Below are positions 58,401 through 64,000 of a stretch of 64,000 nt of DNA, piece by piece. Source of the DNA: Apostichopus japonicus (lineage: Eukaryota > Echinodermata > Holothuroidea > Aspidochirotida > Stichopodidae); the NCBI RefSeq assembly GCF_037975245.1, contig NC_092577.1, forward strand, positions 12,733,013 through 12,797,012. The letters are read 5' to 3'. The notes under the pieces were generated by a model. It was not told the DNA's origin. It saw nothing but the letters and a program-made list of their open reading frames with translations, and ran no database searches. Numbering within the stretch: position 1 is the first letter of the stretch; each line of letters starts with the position of its first letter. A program made the position numbers and the translations under genes.

Positions 58401-61400
58401 GAAAGGAAATCACAACAATATCTTGGCATAAGAGGAATATGATCTTTTATGAAAATGAAAAGTACAGTAGAAACGAATTGTCTCAAATGTGGGAGGGGGG
58501 GGGGGGGGTTGGTGCTTGCTATTATGTCATGAATATGCAATGGATTTTGTTTAAAGCTCCCCACCCAAACACAAAATATTAAACTGTGATCTGTGATTCT
58601 TTCCTGTAGGCATCCAAAGACAGACTACATGGGGAAAGAGGAGGGGGGAGGGAGGGGGTGGGGTTGCTGGATGCATTACTACTCACCGCGAGGAACCTCT
58701 CGTGAAGTTGAGCATCTGTGATGTCCAGAATATTGGGCTGAAACACTGAGCCGTTGTCATACACTGTCCAACAAAGCATACGATTAGTATTAAGGAGAAC
58801 CCTTCTTAGTTTAAAGAACTTTGTGTATAATTTCACATTTCAAACAAAAGACTTTGACTTGAATGGAGCCCAAAGAGTTTGCTTATCACTTAACTTCTAC
58901 ACTGTAAAGAATAAAACCAACAAAACGAATGAGCTATGTACAACACATATGTTACCCCATCATGAACGCCAATCATGTTTGTTTGTCTGTTTCCATAATA
59001 ATCTCTGACAATCTAACCCGTTTTTGTGGTAATAAATGGTCTTCCCCAATGAGATACAAATATTTAAAGGTTCAATGGCCACTATTAAAAGCCAACATAA
59101 AATGGTATAATTTCTATAACAATCAGGAACGATGGATGACTACTAGTGGACTAGCTCCCCTACTTTCTCCTCTGACAGTTACCACAAAGCTATGAAATCA
59201 TATTCGCCCACAACCAAGACAACAACTCTGCCAGTCATTAAGGTTGATCATACCTACACAGTCTAACTAACACTTGGGTGTCCAGTCAGTTTCAGACATT
59301 ATGATGGCCCAGAAGAGTTGATCAACATCTGGCCACCACCCCAGTAGGTTCCGCCATTTCTGGCTCTGGGGTTAAAGGTGACCAGACTAGCAACATGCCA
59401 TGATGTCATCATTACTGACCTACCACGATTCCTTCAAACTTCAGAGTCGCAGACTCTTTACGATACCAACAACCTAGTGCCTTCCCTAAGAGCAGCCTAA
59501 CAGTGTTGGTGGGAAGGAAGACAACCTAGGGTACATAGCACACTAGATGTACTGGCAAAACAGATGGAGTACACAAGTTTAGTTCCCCTTTGTAATGACT
59601 CAACATGGAATACAAGATTGAGTACCAAGAGGTGAAGGGGGGCAGGTTAAGAGGAATGGAAGAGGGATCATTCGCTTACCATTTTCGATTACCAATCCAT
59701 AGGAAAATGGAAAGATCTTCAACATGCTCAACAGTGTAGCTTCAGAAGCCCCAACTTTCTCATCCACCTTGATCAGGTGAACAGTGTTCTATGTTACCCA
59801 AAAAGAAAACAAAATTTAAAGAAAAAACACAAAATTGTAAATTGAAGTGCTTACTGTGAGAAATGCACAAATTAACACAAGTAAATCCTTCACTTCCATG
59901 ACAGTGACATGTTCATACTCAAAACTCTCTTTACTCAATTACTTGGAATAGGTCTGAATAATATATGACTCTGCGATGGACTTCTTTTCAACTATTAACT
60001 TAATTCGCGGATTAAATTAATCAACGATTTTGTAAGAGAGAGAGAGACTCGTTGTTGTCGAGAGACTTTACGTAATCGTAAAAATCAAAAGTATCAATTT
60101 TCTTTTACACATTTTGCTTTTCTTTTTTCCCTACAAGAAGCGTGTGACAGGGAAAGTAAATGAATTACACCGAAAGCGTTATCACATGATCACATGACAG
60201 TACAGACAAGTGTGTAATTAGCTCCCTCTATCTACTTCAGAGGCAAATCCTCCTTTGTTTATATCTTCACTAGCTATACTTAACTAGTATGCTAGAGGGT
60301 CTGCTGGAACCGTGTAAGGTGGTTATTGCAAGACGGTGAACGATAGTTAGATGCAACCTTAGATGATACGATACGTAACTTTAGATGTTCCGCACACCAA
60401 ATTATGGCAGAAATGCCTTGTTAATTTGACTTTGAATATTCATGAGGTACACAGTGGGTAATTTTGAAAAAAAAAAGTGAAAAAAAATGGCCAATTGTTC
60501 TGGCAGCAGAGGTGAAAAGAAAGAGTTCCCATTATCAGGGGGCTTTACAATATTATTATTTAAACATTTCTAAAGCGCACATATATATGTAAAAACATAA
60601 GCTATGGCGCTGTACAAACTTAAAAGAGTAAAGGTAAAAGACTTAAAGAAAATTAAGAAACCAAGTTAATTAAAAGAAAGGTAAAAATCTTAAAAAAATA
60701 AAACCCTAAAAGACTAAACAAATCCAATAACGATTGAGAAAATGAAGTCAGTATGAACCATGCCACAAAATCAGAAAATAGGATAAAACAATAGTAAGAG
60801 ATAAATACAAAAAGAATGAGATAATAAGTAAAACAATATCTCAATAGGCTACTTAGCAGTTAAGACGTATTGAGATAATAATATGCAGAACACTTTGTAT
60901 TATCACAGGTCTACTTTAATTCATTTGGTATCTAAAAATGACCTGTCAGTAGTTGCCAGAACTTACCAGTATTTCAATACTTCCTCTTGAAATCTTGGTG
61001 GCGATGGACAAAGCCTGGAAGAAAGAGGTCTTCTCTGGCCCAAGACCTGTGTTCTGAGCGGGTACCATGACATCCACGGGGGCAATGGCACCGGCTTTAG
61101 CAGGAGCTGCGACCTAACAAAGGGAACAAAATTAATTTATCAATTAATTAGTTAATTAGTTATGAGAATCAACTGGTGGTGTTTGCACCGTAGCATCTCA
61201 TACCCGTGCAAATAAATGTTAAACAAAAAAGAGACATCCTAGTTCGTAAACAGAGGCATCTAAAAACCCTGTTACTATTTAGAAAACAAACAAATTTGTG
61301 CTTAGTTGCATTAGACTCAGATTTGAAATATTAACGTGAGAACAAAGCTTTCTTCAGCAAGTCGTCAAAGCGAGCTGGGTGAATCATCACTGTAAAATGC

Positions 61401-62378
61401 AACATGAAGATTGAACCGGCAGTCGGCAAATGATTCTTAAAATAGTGAAGATCACATTAGTAATTTAAGTATAAAACTGTTAACTTTTCTAAATTCACAG
61501 CAGATTTACTTCCATCTTAAGCTTTCTGCAGTAACTGTTAAAGCGAGCTGGCCAGCTGGGTAAATCACCACTTTTGAAGATGCTACATAAAAAATCACCA
61601 CCAGAAAATATAAAATATCGAGCTGCCCATAACTAGAGTTTGATGCACATGCTTCCTACTGAAGCATTCATGTACATCTTGTCTCGATACTTTCTTTTTC
61701 AATTATAACTGTAATAGAATTAAAGGACAACTAACAGCACAAAAACTATGTACACCGAAGACCATTAATAACCACTGATATTACTTTATCCAGATAAAAA
61801 TCTTGGAAAACACCATTTAAACATATGAGGTTCATCAATTTAAGTGACCATGAGGTCACTTCATGGATAAACAATGTTCAGAAAAACCAATCCAAAAACG
61901 AAAAGGCTTTCATGGGCATCAATTCATACCAGGGCACTGTACATGCCCTCACACAGAACTAACTGTACCGTGGATGGATTCAGACTTAAGTGATTTCTCT
62001 CGAATTATGTGAAGGCCACAAGGCTACTTATGAAGCACTTCCCCTATCTTGAACTATATAAAGTATTGTTAAAAGTTTCGCATAGCTATTTTTAATTCTC
62101 CTAGGCAAACAATTCACAGGGGTTTATTTCTTCTGAATGCACCAGTGTTGCTCCATGTGTCTGATGAAATCAGATGGAAGAGTCTTCTTCTGAACCAACA
62201 AAGTCCCTGGATGCAACCATGCTCGGTAAGCCCTTTGGAATATATGTATAATTAACAAACATTTCTCTGACATATTAAAGCTCAACTCACCTTGTTTTGC
62301 AACAGAAGAGTTCTGACATCAGCGAGGTCGCCTTTGCAGAATACCAGACCGACATTTCCTTTCAAGTGAGGGAGCAAC
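55402..62378 (-). CDS. RPLP0: RPLP0, large ribosomal subunit stalk protein P0 (uL10), 5' partial
   Basis: P0 anchors the P1/P2 dimers of the ribosomal stalk and helps recruit translational GTPases. Minus-strand exons that join in phase: 62378-62291, 61113-60967, 59788-59680, 58763-58687, 57941-57801, 55554-55402, together about 237 residues of the usual ~315. Diagnostic segments in order: [102 protein letters not shown], and the acidic stalk tail ending [11 protein letters not shown], the conserved P-protein C-terminus. The N-terminal rRNA-binding exons lie beyond the right edge. It is convergent with CAND1. Its introns contain the snoRNA-like repeats described separately, as is common for ribosomal protein genes. 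Confidence 0.97.
55690..56860. repeat. Dispersed repeat with ~130-bp internal periodicity, last RPLP0 intron
   Basis: Several diverged units share TGACCTTTGACC-like and CAAGTTTCATGAAATTCCAT-like motifs. GAAGCTCATACCA near the left end and AGCTCACACCAGCATGGTGG near the right end bound the block. No reading frame of note; the family is unknown to me. Confidence 0.6.
56868..56998. repeat. Dispersed repeat, inverted copy of 34062-34190
   Basis: Reverse complement of the segment in CAND1 intron 18, with a short insertion (GGTATGCTACAGTGTATT region) relative to it. Confidence 0.88.
57060..57235 (-). repeat. tRNA-derived SINE-like element
   Basis: On the minus strand GTGCTGTGGCCGAATGAAGG resembles an A box region and GGTTCTGAGTTTGATACC a B box, about 50 bases apart, followed by a non-tRNA body that is shared with 46225-46350. 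A proper tRNA cannot be folded by eye. Confidence 0.45.
61305..61403 (-). ncRNA. Candidate C/D box snoRNA (copy 1) in an RPLP0 intron
   Basis: On the host strand the element opens GTTGCATT and closes AATGCAAC (8-bp terminal stem), with box C GTGATGA after the stem, a D'-like CTGA in CTTGCTGAAG, and box D CTGA in CAAATCTGAGTC. The 99 bases are identical to 63283-63381, and identity stops within 1-5 bases of the stem ends. The guide stretch before D is ATATTTCAAAT and before D' TTTGACGACTTG; I did not identify the rRNA target. The spacing between stem and boxes is a little long. An alternative is a repeat fragment. Confidence 0.5.
61500..61600 (-). pseudogene. Diverged copy of the snoRNA-like element
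   Basis: On the minus strand GTGGTGATTTACCCAGCTGG then CCAGCTCGCTTTAAC and AGAAAGCTT align with the two identical copies, but it has a small insertion, box C is degraded to GTGGTGA, box D reads CTGC, and the terminal stem is lost. Confidence 0.5.
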
Positions 62379-62440
62379 CTACCAGATAAAAATGACACAA
62401 AAATTAAGTGACTCACCTGAAATTCCTGTGTTCAAGTCTT

Positions 62441-62834
62441 ATTGTGCCATCTGCACACCATTGAATCTGATGCCCACGTTTATTATTACGAGTGTGAGAT
62501 GTTGGTGGAACGGTCCGATTATATTCAACTCAACTAATCTGTCCAGCATGCATGATTTTTAAGAGATGTTCCCCTGATCTCAGACAACAAAAATTCTTGA
62601 AAGTATTCCATTTGAGAAACAACATGGTGTAAGACAGATTGTGCCATCTGCACACAATTGAATCTGATGCCCACGTTTATCATTAAGAGTGTGAGATGTT
62701 GGTGGAACAGTCCGATTATATTCAACTCAACTAATCTGTCCAGCATGCATGATTTTTAAGAGATGTCCCCTGATCTCAGACAACAAAAGTTCTTGAAAGT
62801 ATTCCATTTGAGAAACGACATGGTGTTAGACCGG
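62441..62834. repeat. 197-bp tandem duplication in an RPLP0 intron
   Basis: ATTGTGCCATCTGCACAC starts at 62441 and 62638. The two copies differ at only a handful of bases, so the event is recent. The unit contains ATTCAACTCAACTAATCTGT. No RNA class assigned. Confidence 0.95.
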
Positions 62835-63282
62835 TGAGGCCAGACTTCAGGTAAGTCTAAACATGAAAGCATCATCATCATCATCATCGAGTCTCTTGTG
62901 TCTGAACTTTGTTTTCTTCTTTATTTCATTGACCATTACCCTTCAATAGCTACAACCGATACTAAAATATTGGAACTTTTCTAACTCAGCATTGCCCCCC
63001 CTTTTTATATTAGTTAGCAACACTGTTCATGTTCATTCACCTTAAAAAATATATATATTAAGAATGACAACGATAGGATGAGAAATTGGTTTCTAATAAC
63101 TTGCCGACAATACGGCAGAAACCCTTCCACAACTCTGAAACCATGATGATGATGATGATGTTTGCTCTGCTGGAGCAAGTAACTTTTCAGAGTTGTTTAT
63201 CAAAAGAACCACCATCATTTAAGGTAAGGATGAAGTCTACTAATGGGTTTCATCTACAATTGCACACTTCAATCAGAATTCA

Positions 63283-63381
63283 GTTGCATTAGACTCAGAT
63301 TTGAAATATTAACGTGAGAACAAAGCTTTCTTCAGCAAGTCGTCAAAGCGAGCTGGGTGAATCATCACTGTAAAATGCAAC
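63283..63381 (-). ncRNA. Candidate C/D box snoRNA (copy 2) in an RPLP0 intron
   Basis: Identical over 99 bases to the element at 61305-61403, with the same terminal stem, box C GTGATGA and box D CTGA on the host strand. It lies in the intron upstream of the exon at 62291-62378. Confidence 0.5.
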
Positions 63382-64000
63382 ATGAAAAATGACAAACTTC
63401 GCTTCAACCTAATGATCCCCTACAACCTTTAGCTTCACACCATTCAACAAATTTTTATCTTCAGTAACGTTACAACAAATGAATCGTCAAATATTACCCA
63501 ATATGAAAATCATTTCACAGAAATTGGCTAGAACATAATCTTGAAGGAGGTATAAAACTCAACGCAAACAACAACTTCAAGCAACTACCAAAACTACGCC
63601 CCATGTGGGAGGTTTTCCCATTGAAATGTCATGTGAAGGGGGGGGGGGAAGCTATCATTTTGGAAATTATCATGTCATATTTCTACTAGGACCTGACATG
63701 ATTCAGTTGTGCTTGTTCTCTTTCATGTTTTCAAGAATGAAATCCTAACAGTGTTGCTACTAAAGCTGACGCCTTCAACAAATCATGATAAGAACTTCAA
63801 AATCTTAGATTCAGTATAAAAAAGTCCCAGTTCTATTAACACAAAAGCAATCTAATTGTAATAAATAAATAAAGAAGATGCATTTAATATTGAAGTACAA
63901 GTGGGTGGAAGCCTTCAGCATTGTGAGTGAATGAACATAAAATCCACATCTGCCATCAAATGGAAATGAGATCTTTCTTTCACTGTTTTGGGAGAGTCGA

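Overview
This is animal (metazoan) genomic DNA: long introns with GT/AG borders, conserved animal genes, DNA transposons, microsatellites and a remarkable load of minisatellites. The trypsin gene with CUB and LDLa modules, the close match of the CAND1 product to its vertebrate orthologue, and the repeat types point to a marine invertebrate deuterostome. An echinoderm is my best guess, but the sequence alone does not prove it.

Layout. (1) About 0.4-9.6 kb: a minus-strand secreted serine protease gene (half CUB, CUB, LDLa, LDLa, trypsin) whose last exon, carrying the catalytic serine, lies beyond the left edge; decayed LDLa copies lie upstream of it. An unidentified plus-strand terminal exon (435-795) sits where the protease's last intron should be. 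(2) About 4.5-15.5 kb: gene-poor DNA with long AT microsatellites, one non-autonomous hAT-type transposon with a perfect 8-bp target duplication, a second hAT-type element with a third nested inside it, a large TA palindrome and a 30-bp minisatellite. (3) 15.72-51.26 kb: a complete plus-strand CAND1 gene, 34 coding exons and 1240 codons by my splice reconstruction, every junction in phase. (4) 51.3-55.4 kb: CAND1 3' flank. (5) 55.40-62.38 kb, continuing off the right edge: RPLP0 (ribosomal stalk protein P0, uL10) on the minus strand, convergent with CAND1 and lacking its N-terminal exons. Its introns carry a 99-bp element in two identical copies that looks like a C/D box snoRNA, plus a decayed third copy.

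The most unusual feature is inside CAND1. At about ten of its 33 introns the exon-intron border itself has been tandemly duplicated. In introns 14, 17 and 23 the 5' splice site has grown into arrays of about 17, 26 and more than 60 copies, most of the first two sets keeping GTAAGT or GTGAGT. In introns 9, 10, 24, 28 and 30 the duplicated border is the 3' splice site with the start of the next exon. Two duplications (exons 6 and 25) are in frame and open, so they could give protein isoforms with 22 or 39 extra residues. The three large donor arrays are all in phase-2 introns, where use of any downstream donor makes an immediate in-frame TAA. CAND1 recycles SCF/cullin-RING ligases and RPLP0 is a ribosomal protein; they are neighbours, not a functional unit.
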